Shown piece by piece: positions 11,256 to 20,772 of a stretch of 64,000 nt of DNA (position 1 is the stretch's first letter; each line of letters starts with the position of its first letter). The position numbers and the translations under genes were made by a program. The stretch spans positions 107,667,157-107,731,156 of the forward strand of contig NC_079492.1 in the NCBI RefSeq assembly GCF_020520425.1. Reading direction: 5' to 3'. The notes beneath the pieces were generated by a model. That model was not told the DNA's origin. It saw only the letters and a program-made list of their open reading frames with translations, and searched no databases. This DNA comes from Spinacia oleracea. Taxonomy: Eukaryota > Streptophyta > Magnoliopsida > Caryophyllales > Amaranthaceae.

Positions 11256-11802
11256 TAGACCTGTCAAACGGGTCAGTCGGGTCGGGTTGTAAAAAATTAT
11301 TTTCGGGTTCGGGATAGATCGGGTCGGTCACTTTCGGGTTCGGGTTTACAAATGCTTGTTCAAGACCCAGAACTTTCGGGTTCGGGTCGACCCAACGGGT
11401 TGAGAGATTTTAAAACGCGCATTATATTTTCATTAATTTAGGTGATGAATATACAAAATATGGGCACAAATTAACAAATTTTCCTACACAAGTTTATATT
11501 TAGTCAAATTCAACCATAAAATGGCGTATAATTCAAATTAAAATCATATTACACACAATAATAGTAAAAACAGCGTGTTTATTATGCTTAAATTTTCTCA
11601 TAATCGTATTTATTACTATAAATACAACGATTTTCAATCGGTCGGGTCCAAAACGGGTTCGGTCGGGTTTTGACCCATTACTTTTCGGGTTGCTCGGGTT
11701 CGGATAAAATCGGGTTACGGGTCACAAAATCTTGTTCAGGACCCAGTATTTTCGGGTCGGGTTCGGGTCGGTTTTCGGGTCGGGTCGATTTTGACAGATC
11801 TA
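11256..11802. mobile_element. Non-autonomous hAT element with GGGTCGGGTTC arrays
   Basis: The termini are TAGACCTGTCAAA on the left and the complement of TAGATCTGTCAAAA on the right. The flanks are an exact 8-bp duplication GTTGTGAC at 11248-11255 and 11803-11810. Both subterminal zones consist of degenerate TCGGGT repeats, with about 230 bp of AT-rich DNA between them. It belongs to the same family as 2624-3466, in the opposite repeat orientation. No transposase is encoded. Confidence 0.88.
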
Positions 11803-12070
11803 GTTGTGACTGATAATGCACGTAACGTTTTACTGGGTGATTAATTATGAGTATTTGTTAGGCTTTAGAGCTGGTCAGAGCTGCAAGTATTTCAGTCTAG
11901 TAAAGAGTACATTTAAACAATCCATAAGAAATAAAAAAAGTTCGATCTTTTACAACAATTTGTGAATAACATGAATATGAATCAAATGAATGGAGAATGA
12001 ATTATCATCCTCCAAATGAATAACTTATTGAAAAAAAAATAAAAAAAATTGGCATAATAATACAAAGTTA

Positions 12071-12934
12071 TTAACTGAGCCTACGCCGACCACCTGTTGG
12101 ACCAACCAAACACTCAGGCAACGGTGTGCTATACCTGTTGTTATCACTGCAATAGGAGTATGTCAGATATCGTCTCCTAAACTCCTCATAGTCTCGTAAT
12201 CCTTCAAGTGTTAATTCACCGCAACCTGATGGAATTTGTATTGGGTCGAATGCACACCCATGGGTCACAACGCCAGAAAATTCAGCCACAAATGGGTCAT
12301 ATTCGTGGTTGATTTTATATCGGCCTCCATCGGTAGCCCAATCGGATCCATCCCATATAGTAGCAATCAACGACATGGGCTTAGACGGGTAATCCCCACC
12401 TATATCATTCACATTATGATTCACTCTAATAGGGACATCATCCACGTAAAGAATGATACGGTTTTCACCCCAAAAAATGCTATACTTGTGGGGTTTTTCA
12501 CTCGGGTCAAACCATAATTTATACCTCTCTTCCCTTCCCCTGCTTGTACTCCCATTACCATAAAAATTAGTCTGCAACAGCCAATCTTGACCGTTAGCAT
12601 GACCCAAAAACTCGAAATCAATCTCGTCATGTTGGCCTTCATACTTGTCATTGTTGGATAAGTAGAATGCCACAACACCACCAGCAGTGTAGTTTTGTGA
12701 GGGTAACTTGATCATCGCACTAAACAACCCGTTTTTATAAACATCTTCGGAAATAAACCCGGATCCTCCGGTTTCGTTAACAAGGGATAACTGGACGGAA
12801 TTTCCATCATCTACAAGGACAATGTTGTTTTCTCCAAACAACGCCTTTAATCCTTGCTCGAAATTCATGCTTGTAAAGTTTTCAGCCAAACCATAGCAAA
12901 AGAAGATAAGGTTGCAAATTAAGAGGAGTTTCAT
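12071..12934 (-). CDS. Xyloglucan endotransglucosylase/hydrolase-like protein (GH16), intronless
   Basis: The protein is 287 aa from the chosen Met. XTH enzymes cut and religate xyloglucan in the cell wall. A signal peptide begins MKLLLICNLIFFCYGLA. The GH16 active site HDEIDFEFLG lies at residues 102-111, with the two catalytic Glu of the HDEIDFEFL motif present. Downstream come the conserved KPHKYSIFW and VDDVPIR segments and a Cys-rich XET_C end (CSDNNRYSTPLPEC). The frame opens earlier, at 12985, but a TATA box at 12986-12991 abuts that codon. Transcription should therefore start near 12955, making 12934 (or 12949) the start. XTH genes normally have three or more introns; this one has none, so it may be a retrocopy. 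No poly(A) tract or flanking repeat confirms that. The sequence appears closest to group III XTHs. Confidence 0.9.
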   Translation of the reverse strand: MKLLLICNLIFFCYGLAENFTSMNFEQGLKALFGENNIVLVDDGNSVQLSLVNETGGSGFISEDVYKNGLFSAMIKLPSQNYTAGGVVAFYLSNNDKYEGQHDEIDFEFLGHANGQDWLLQTNFYGNGSTSRGREERYKLWFDPSEKPHKYSIFWGENRIILYVDDVPIRVNHNVNDIGGDYPSKPMSLIATIWDGSDWATDGGRYKINHEYDPFVAEFSGVVTHGCAFDPIQIPSGCGELTLEGLRDYEEFRRRYLTYSYCSDNNRYSTPLPECLVGPTGGRRRLS

Positions 12935-12985
12935 TTGGACTTGTAACATTTTTGCACCTGTTAATGTAGAAAAAAAACCCATCAA

Positions 12986-12991
12986 TTTATA
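12986..12991 (-). promoter_or_regulatory. TATA box of the XTH-like gene
   Basis: TATAAA on the minus strand lies directly before the first in-frame ATG at 12985. This argues that translation begins at a later Met. Confidence 0.5.
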
Positions 12992-13263
12992 TGCTCAAGT
13001 TATCAAAATTTATGTTACTTCAATTCTTCTTTAATATCATAATCTTAAATCTTGAATAAAAGTTACATGAAATTACAGTTGTACAATTTGCACGACTGGA
13101 GTTAATGTCTAATTTCAAGCTTAATTTTATAAACGTGTTTCAATTAATTAGTAGAGATATAGATAGATATTTTAGAACCATGAATGCTCAAAATTCCTGG
13201 ATGCCCTTCCTAATCGAGCTCGGCGATGCGGCATGCTGTGATGTGTGAGCAAACACATCACAA

Positions 13264-13435
13264 CACCATTTCGATAAAAACATGTACCATTTCTTTTAAA
13301 AAGAGTACCATTTCATTATAAAAAAAGAGTTCCATTTTGATAAAAACATGTACCATTTCGTTAAAAAGAGTACCACTTCATTAAAAATAGACTACTATTT
13401 CGATTAAAACATGTACCATTTCATTGAATTTTGTT
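13264..13435. repeat. Degenerate tandem repeat (ACCATTTCGATAAAAACATGT type)
   Basis: Alternating units of the type TACCATTTCRWTAAAAA and AACATGTACCATTTC recur about seven times with a combined period near 55-60 bp. There is no coding content. Confidence 0.6.
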
Positions 13436-13711
13436 GTTGTTATGTTTTCACAAAAACATATCAGACTGCGATTTTTTCTTCCTCTTCCTAATCTAAGTCC
13501 ACCAATTCTTAAGTGGAATTTAGTGTGGACCATGTCTTAAAAAAAGGTCAAAATTTTATTTCTAATTTATTTTGGCTCGTTTATTAGGATTATTATGAAA
13601 AAAATATCAAATTGGTTTCCTTGATACATGTAATGCTTGAATAATGTGATTTTAAGTCATAATTCATTTTACAAACATAGGGTTACTATGATTCAAAAAA
13701 TGGTTACTATG

Positions 13712-13813
13712 GGAGTGGGAGATAGCTCAGTTGGTTAGAGCTTCTCTCCCAGTTTTAGGTGATCCTGGGATCGATTCTCATCCCCGCCATTGTGGCTCAT
13801 TTGCACCAAAAAC
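13712..13813 (+). mobile_element. Short tRNA-derived SINE-like retrosequence
   Basis: The 102-bp insert is bounded by an exact 15-bp direct repeat AAAATGGTTACTATG at 13697-13711 and 13814-13828. It contains an A-box-like TAGCTCAGTTGGTTAGAGC and a B-box-like GGATCGATTC at tRNA spacing, and ends in an A-rich tail (ACCAAAAAC). A tRNA cloverleaf cannot be closed. A long TSD, internal pol III promoter and A-tail are SINE hallmarks. Confidence 0.75.
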
Positions 13814-13877
13814 AAAATGGTTACTATGTCTAAGAATTTCGGTGTTTAATTTATTACAAAAGGTCTTGCGCGCACAA

Positions 13878-14161
13878 GGTGTACAATAAATTTATTGTAC
13901 ACCAAGATAACTTTTATGCAGTTTTTTGTAACTTTAACCTATTTTTCTGTAACTTTTATATTATAAAATTAAAAAGTTGATAGATAAACATTTTAAAGGG
14001 TTAAATGATTAATTTATACATTATTAGTGATTTTAAAGAAATAATTTTTATTCAAATGAAAAAAATTATCATTAAAAAATAGATAACTTTTACATATATA
14101 AATGTAACTTTAAGCATTTTGAGTCAACTTTTACTCCGGTGTACAATATTTATTGTACACC
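13878..14161. repeat. Element bounded by two near-perfect palindromes
   Basis: A perfect 26-bp palindrome beginning GGTGTACAATAAA lies at 13878-13903. A 24-bp palindrome with the same arms (GGTGTACAATA) lies at 14138-14161. The AT-rich 234 bp between them has runs of AACTTTTA type. Both ends are self-complementary as well as complementary to each other, so this is probably a small foldback or MITE element. No target duplication was settled. Confidence 0.5.
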
Positions 14162-14461
14162 CATTATAAATAAGAATTTGTGAATTCATTATAGTCACTA
14201 TATGAGCATTAAAGGTCTCTATGTGTGTAAAAAATGTGCTAGAGAAAACTTTTGGGTTTGGATCCACACTAATATTATTGTGGACCAGATCCACACAAGA
14301 ATAATCCATCAAAGTCTAGGGCCCGGGTACAACCGCGGTACATTTTTGGCATGGACCGGTGAATGAAGTGGATAATTCGTTTTTGGGTGGAATCAAAAAA
14401 TTAAATTTGGCCCGAAACAAATCAACCATATAGTTATACTTGGAAATTTTGACAAAACACT

Positions 14462-14525
14462 AGGTTTGCCACATACATTTATGCATGATTTTGCATAATC
14501 ATGCATAAATGTATGTGACAAACCT
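14462..14525. repeat. Long perfect-type hairpin, 29-bp stem with 6-nt loop
   Basis: Bases 14462-14490 are the reverse complement of 14497-14525 with a single mismatch (C against A near the base of the stem). They are separated by TTGCAT. The arms begin AGGTTTG and end ATGCATGATT. Confidence 0.9.
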
Positions 14526-14684
14526 AATGTTGGTTCAGTGGTGATTGATGCTGAACTTGATAGGGAGAACCCGTGTTCAATTCCCCGCAACAACAATTGG
14601 GAGGGGACTGAAACCTATCCACCCATAACTCGCCCCGAATCCGAATTAACCCTAAGAGTGAATCGGGTGCTAACACCAAAAAAA
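14493..14684 (+). mobile_element. tRNA-derived SINE with an inverted copy of its target at the 5' end
   Basis: An 18-bp direct repeat beginning ACATTTATGCATG flanks the insert at 14475-14492 and 14685-14702. The insert has an A-box TGGTTCAGTGGTG near 14530, a B-box GTTCAATTCC near 14575 and an A-tail CCAAAAAAAA. Between the left duplication and the SINE head (about 14526) lie some 33 bp that are the inverted copy of the target flank, forming the hairpin listed separately. Confidence 0.7.
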
Positions 14685-14702
14685 ACATTTATGCATGATT
14701 TT

Positions 14703-15734
14703 AAAATCCATAGATAATTTAAAGGTGAGAAAAACTCAAACATTGTGTGCACAAGTGCATATAACCCGTTCACACAGACAAGTTTATATACACGCGTAAA
14801 CATTATTGCACGAGTGCTTATAATTGTTCACACAGATATTCTCATATACACGCGTTTTGTAGTACTCCGTACTACATATCACTGTATGAGAATGTAATTA
14901 CTGTACATAATAATAATAATAGATCACACTTAAATTTTAAACCAATCACAGTCAAGGGTAACATACCCAGGGGGTATATGTAGCATTTTCGCACTTACCT
15001 AGAGTCGAATCGGTAATATGACTTGTGAATTACGTGCACTGCTCCGGCAATGACAAAGTTGTAGGAAATGAATTGAGAAAGAAAGGAAATAATTTACTTA
15101 TATTTTTAAAATGCGATTAAGTGAAGAATGACATAGGATTATATATTTATGTAGTGCGATTATAATATTATATATGGGTAAAAAAGAGATTAAAATGGTA
15201 AGCCGAGTCATCAAAAAGTAAGGATTTTAGAACTTAGTTGTCAATGATTTGTTTCTTATTTAGATTAAGGTAAACTTGGTTCTAACAACTAATTACTACG
15301 TAAAATTGATACTAACTTATTATCCTAAAATATAATACTCCTACGTGCCACAAAGAATCTTTATTTTACATTTAACACTCTTATTTGCTACCAAAAATTA
15401 GATACTTCATTTTGCAAATAAATCCTAGCTTTGATCAAAAATTAGTATGGAGTATTAATAATAAGTATTGGCACTATTGCTACTTTCAACTTTTCATGGA
15501 AGGTTGATCACAATATCGAATTTGATTCGTGTTATGAAGTAAATTTTATACCAACGAGAAAATGTGATAACTAACTTTATTTAGGAAGTAAGATGGACAA
15601 GTATGCACGTATAAAAAAACAAAGAGCTTTTAAAACGTACTTCCCATAATAGCAAAATAAAATAAAATTACGGCATACAAACAAGTATATGATGATAAAT
15701 ATTCGTGTCTAATATTCATATTCTATTTATGATA
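14703..15734. other. AT-rich intergenic DNA
   Basis: No gene or repeat with definable ends was recognised. Confidence 0.4.
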
Positions 15735-16066
15735 CTCCCTCCGTCCCGGAATACTGAAAATAATTTGCCTAGAACAAAGTTTAATGCATTCTAATTGACT
15801 TATTATTTAATTAGATGGTAGTTGGTAGTGGGGTATTTTTTTAATATAAGTAGTGGGATGTGTGTCATACTTTTAAAGGGGTGGGGGGTGGGGGTGGAGG
15901 TAGTGGAACTTTTTAATGTTTTTTTAGGGAGTAAGGATGAAGGTGGGTCATTGGGTAATTGAAAAATTGATATAATATTAATAAAGCTTCTATTTTTAGA
16001 AACGTTACAAGTAATCTGGGACGACAATATAAGGAAAGCGTTTCGAATATTCCGGAACGTAGGGAG
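15735..16066. mobile_element. Stowaway-type MITE
   Basis: The left end CTCCCTCCGTCCCGGAATAC pairs with the right-end complement (ATTCCGGAACGTAGGGAG). TA flanks both sides at 15733-15734 and 16067-16068. The element is 332 bp long and non-coding. Confidence 0.85.
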
Positions 16067-16692
16067 TATACTTATACGTAACTTCTACGGGTTTCCCTAA
16101 AAGCTTAATAGACGGTGTTGAGAAACTTTTGTAAACAATCACGTCATTCGCAAAGTGGATGGTATATCCAGGTGCGCATTCAAAATAACTTAATTTTGTT
16201 AATTTTAATTCTACGTGGATTTTTTTCTTTTTGAAGGAAAGTGGATTTTACTTTTTATTAAATAACACAATTTGAAGTTCCTCAAGGTTGCGTTTGGAAA
16301 CATGGAATTATTTCAAATACTGGATTTCAGTTTATGGAATTAAAATATTGAAATTCAATTCTAAATTTTGTGTTTGGGAGATATGAGAATTTCAAATACA
16401 GAATTTCGACATTTAATACGGAGTAGGTTATTTGGGAAAAAAGAGAATTTCAATTGACCACAATAATTATAATTGTATAGCAAATTTCGCACTGCTTAAA
16501 CTAATTATTTCATTTAAAAAAAAAACCAAGAAACTATATAGAATATCAAACTGATTTTGAAGAACAAATTATAACCATACACCAAACCATATTACATACA
16601 AATTTAAATCAGATTAACAATCAAGGTAAATAATGGTGTTCATAGAATCCCCAAAATCGAATACAAATGTCTTGATTGAACAACAATTAAAC
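16067..16692. other. Intergenic DNA with repeat-like segment
   Basis: The stretch from about 16283 (GGTTGCGTTTGGAAACATGG...) resembles the end of a PIF/Harbinger- or hAT-type element. A partner end was not found, possibly because the LTR at 17410 truncated it. Confidence 0.35.
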
Positions 16693-16960
16693 CACTACAA
16701 GAATTTGTATCTTTAACGACAACCTAATTACGACGGGTCGCAAATCCCGTCGCAAAAGCCCTTTTGCGACGGGCTAACAACCAAACAAAGACGGGAACAA
16801 CCGTCGCAAATGTCTTTTACGACGGATTAACGACGGGATTTTTCATTAACGACGACCTCCTTTTATGACGGGTTCGTGACAGGAAATCCCGTCATTAATC
16901 AACGATTATTGCCTTTAGCGACGGTATTTCCCGTCGTTAACGGTACAATTTTTTGTAGTG
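16693..16960. mobile_element. CACTA (En/Spm) MITE
   Basis: The left terminus CACTACAAGAATTTGTA and the right-end complement CACTACAAAAAATTGTA form the inverted repeat. The flanks are an exact 3-bp duplication AAC (16690-16692, 16961-16963). The interior holds subterminal GACGGG/CCCGTC repeats typical of CACTA elements. At 268 bp it has no coding capacity. Confidence 0.9.
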
Positions 16961-17409
16961 AACAAGCTTATTCGTAGAACTATCCAATTAATCCACAATT
17001 GTCTACAGAAAATCAAAATTAACCTGTTAACAAGTTCGAATTTGGGGGAAAACGAAAACCCTAACTTCTGGAGTTTCGTAGTTTTCACATCAATCTTCTT
17101 GTCTTGGTGTGGAGAACGGGAGGGCCACAGAATGTCCAGAAAATCGTCGGCGTTGAAAAGAAGGTAGCAAGGTGGTTTTCCGGCCAATTTTCTTCCCTGC
17201 TTTCCTCTCCCCTCCTCGCTCGAGTTGCGGCTACTACCGGTGTCGCCTTCCTGCGTGCTTCTATGGTCTAGCTTCGCCCAGGTTCACGACCTTCTCTCTC
17301 GTGCAGAAGCCCGACCATCAACCCCCAGCTCCCCTGCTTCCCTCTTGGTCTCGCGACAATAACGACGCTGGGAAGAAATTGTGAGAACAATTAGGGTGAT
17401 AGTGTAAAG
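16961..17409. other. Unassigned segment between the CACTA MITE and an LTR
   Basis: A C/T-rich stretch (17180-17360) has small open frames but no recognisable domain. It could be the 5' end of a truncated element or gene that the LTR insertion at 17410 cut off. Confidence 0.3.
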
Positions 17410-18815
17410 TGAAGGAAATAATGCCCTTGGTCCAAGTATTCATTTAATGTTAAGTCTAATAAATGCGGTTCAGTATTAATTAAAAGTTAATAATTCAGTG
17501 AGATCAAGTGAGCTGAATGCCTAGCTAGAGGTCGCTTCAGTTCAAGTGGAATTAATGATATTAATCATCCACAGCTTACTCTTGACTGAACCCGTAGGGT
17601 CACACAAATAGTGCGTAAACGAATCAAGTATTTAATGGCATTAAATACTCCATCTATGGATATTCGGAATCGACGGATCTTGGTTTCAGTGGGAGCTGAG
17701 ATCGTCAAAGGCAAGTAAATGAATACTCTGGAAACGATGATATTGCCGGAAACGGAAATATGGATCGTATCGGAAATATAAATATTATCCAAGTCGTAGA
17801 TGTTGCCGGAAACGGAAACATGGTACGTATCGGAAAATATTATCGGAAATGGAAATATTGCCGGAATCGGAAATATTGTCGGAATCGGAAATATTGCCGG
17901 AAACGGAAATATTGTCAGAATCGGAAATATTATCGGATTCGGAAAATAATTCCGGAAACGGAAATATTAAATATTTGTTCGAAATGGAAATTAATTCCGG
18001 AATCGGAAATGTTAAATATTGTTCGTATCGGAAATGAATTCCGGAACCGGGAATTTAATCGGAAGCGCATCGTACGAATTAGCATCGGACGAGACTTGCT
18101 AGACGAAGGCCCAACACGAAGCCAGGCCCGCGCCAGCAAGCCAAGCGCCCAACACACACGCTGCCAAAGCCTCGCCAGGCCCAGCGCAAAGCCAGGCCCA
18201 ACAAGGAATGGCGCGCGCGCATCGTGGGCTGCGAGCAATGCTCATGGGCTGCGAGCTGTGCAGCTCGCGTGGGCCGAAAGGCTTGCGCGAGCTGTGCGGT
18301 GCTCGTGCTCGTGTGCGGTTGTGTGCGATACGAATCCTAAAGCTATTGGAATTCGTTCTATGATTAAATCCTAATCCTAGTAGATAGAATTTATTTAATA
18401 GAGTTCTAAAGGGATTCTAATTAAACTAATTGGTATTCTAATAGGATTCTAAATCCTTTTCCATGACTCTATAAATATGTGCCTAGGTTCACAAATTTAG
18501 ACACGAGTTTTCAAGTATTCAAAGCTAGGATTTTTAAGCAGAAAAATCAGCCAAAACACTTGCCCTATTTAGCCGAAAATAAGTAGTACCTTAAGGGCGA
18601 TTCTAGTTGGTCAATCTTAAGGCGGATCCGGACGTGCTGTAGACTTTCTACGGAGGGACGACACTTGGAGTCCTAAAGACTTGTTCTTGTTTGGTTCGGG
18701 CGCAGCTAGGGAGGGCACACTACAAAGTGTATGCATCCTAGACTAATTATATGATTATGTGCAATTAATATGATTCCTGGAATTAAGGTTTTTTCGCATG
18801 ATTTATGTTGTTCAT
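17410..18815 (+). repeat. Third copy of the Copia LTR, opposite orientation, 3' end trimmed
   Basis: It starts TGAAGGAAAT like the LTRs of the 20773-31558 element and can be followed through the 18-bp minisatellite (about 17740-18060) and a GC-rich block. It continues through CTCTATAAATATGTG (promoter area) and the segment around 18590-18740 that matches the right part of the other LTRs. The terminal CCTAACA is absent: after CGCATGATTTATG the sequence passes directly into LINE ORF2 near 18805-18818. No target duplication was found. It is either a truncated solo LTR or a rearrangement product. Confidence 0.8.
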
Positions 18816-20772
18816 ATGTAGGGTATGCACCCACTTGACCCACAGGTTATCTTGTTTCTGACTGATTGCCCAAGCCAGTTTCCCTACAGCTGCTTGATTC
18901 CAAAAGAAATGTTCCTAAAACTCAGCCCACCTTGATCTTTGTGACTGCAGAGTTGATCCCATCCAACACTACCTGGTCTACTGTCATCATAAGCACCAAA
19001 CCATAAGTAAGATCTGCAGATAGCCACAATTTTTTGAGTGACTTTCTTAGGGAGAAGGAAAATATGCCCCCAGTAAACACAGATACTCATGAGAACATAA
19101 TTAACTAATTGCATCCTTCCTACAAATGAGAGGTGTCTGGTACTCCAGACCTTGATTTTAGCCACCATTTTCTCAACTAGCAACTCACAATCACCATCCA
19201 TCAGTTTCTTAGAACTAATAGGTACCCCCAAGTATCTAAAGAGTAAAGATTCAAGTTTAAAGCCAGAACACTCCTGAATGGTGTCTTTACTTGTTGAACT
19301 CATGCCACAACAGTAAACATAAGATTTAGCAGGGTTAACTTGCAGACCTGTGGCTTTAGAGAACACTTGGAAACCTTCCAACATCAGCCTCACAGAAGCT
19401 AGATCACCCCTGCAAAACATGAGCATGTCACCTGCAAAGCACAAGTGGTTCATTGCCATTGACTTACACCTAGAATGATAGTGAAAATCAGGGTGTTGAC
19501 CCACCAGTTTCATTGATCTTGAAAAGATATTCCATGCATATGGTGAACTAGAGGGGGGAAAGTGGATCCCCCTGTCTCAAACCTCTTTTAGGGTGAATGA
19601 GAGGAGAGGGAACACCATTTATCATGAGAGAGTATTGTGTAGTGGATAGACAGGTCATGATCAAAGTAATAAAGTGAGTAGGGAAGCCCAACTCAGTCAT
19701 TGCTTCTTCAATAAATGCCCATTCTACTATGTCATAGGCCTTCCTTAGGTCCAGTTTCATCATACAACATGGTTGAGTGTTCCCCCTGCCATAGTGTTTG
19801 ATAATATCTTGACAGCTCAAGACATTGTGTAAGATTGACCTCCCAGATACAAAAGCTCCTTGATTATGAGTGATGATATCAGGAAGTAATGCACTTAGTT
19901 TGTTGCAAAGCAGTTTGGAGATACACTTGTACAAGACAGAGCAGCATGCAATTGGTCTAAAATCACCCACTGGTGCAGGAACTGTAACTTTTGGGACCAG
20001 GGTGATGGAAGTTACATTAACTTCTTTAAGAATTTTGCCAGTTCTGAAGAAACCTGTGATGGCTGCACAAATGTCATTGCCCACAATGGACCAGGTAGCT
20101 TTAAACAATTAACTACTAAACCCATCTAACCCTGGTGCCTTGTTATTTGGAATAGAGTTCAGAACTTTCTTGATGTCAGCTTTAGTGAAAGAACAAAGGA
20201 ATAGTTGTCTGTGAGTTTCAGTCAGCTTGTCTCCTTGATCAAAGATGATGGGTTTCACCTTGCTCCTGTTGGTCATAGCAACCCCAAAGAGAGAATTATA
20301 GAATTGAGTGAAAGCATTTTGAACCTCATCAGGTGTTTTAACCCAAACCCCCTCACTGGTCTGAATTGAGTGTATTTGATTGGTTTTCCTTCTTTGCTTG
20401 ATACTCTAGTGGAACAATTTGCTGTTCTCATCTCCCAATTCCAACCACTGAACCTTTGTTGTCTGGTGAAGAAAGGATAAATAGCATTCATGAGCAACTT
20501 GGTAAGCTTGGTTTGCCACCTTTTCAGCAGTGGCAAGAGAAGTATCACCAGGGCACCTGTGCATTTCTTGCTGAATGTGAAGTAATTTAGCATGCAGCCT
20601 CAAGCTTTCAGCTTCAATAGAGTTGAAACCAGACTTGTTTAGCTGCTTAAGATCTTGTTTGATTCTTTTCAACTTCTGAACTACTCGGAACATGTGACAC
20701 CCTGAAATGTCATTCTTCCAATTACTCTCAATAAGAGGCATGAATTGGGCAGACTTCAACCACATATTATAG
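18815..20772 (-). pseudogene. LINE ORF2, reverse transcriptase and 3' part (first LINE)
   Basis: This is the 3' half of a plant L1-type ORF2, continuing the frame broken by the Copia insertion at 20773. Readable blocks are WLELGDENSKLFH, FRPIACCSVLYKCISKLL, NQGAFVSGRSILHNVL, MKLDLRKAYD and RGLRQGDPLSPL. They are followed by the thumb/connection block (FRYLGVPISSKKL) and VKWVHTLH at the edge. In-frame stops occur near 20406 and at 19548 (after DPLSPL), with at least one frameshift between 19513 and 19548. The catalytic FADD motif reads FAGD near 19430. It cannot encode an active enzyme. Confidence 0.88.

Noticed and set aside
12935-12985. N-terminal extension of the XTH
   Set aside because: A TATA box abuts the first ATG, so the transcript should begin downstream of it, and the signal peptide starts at 12934.
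13712-13790. Functional tRNA gene
   Set aside because: A- and B-box-like motifs exist, but acceptor and anticodon stems cannot be paired, and the segment is bounded by a 15-bp TSD with an A-rich tail.
17740-18060. CRISPR-like short regular repeats
   Set aside because: The units are contiguous and diverged with no unique spacers, lie within LTRs of a plant retrotransposon, and no cas genes are present.
17760-18374. 204-codon frame rich in RKYCRNRKY repeats (also 21269-21826 and 30666-31211)
   Set aside because: These are translations of the 18-bp LTR minisatellite, present once per LTR copy with indels; no protein family fits.
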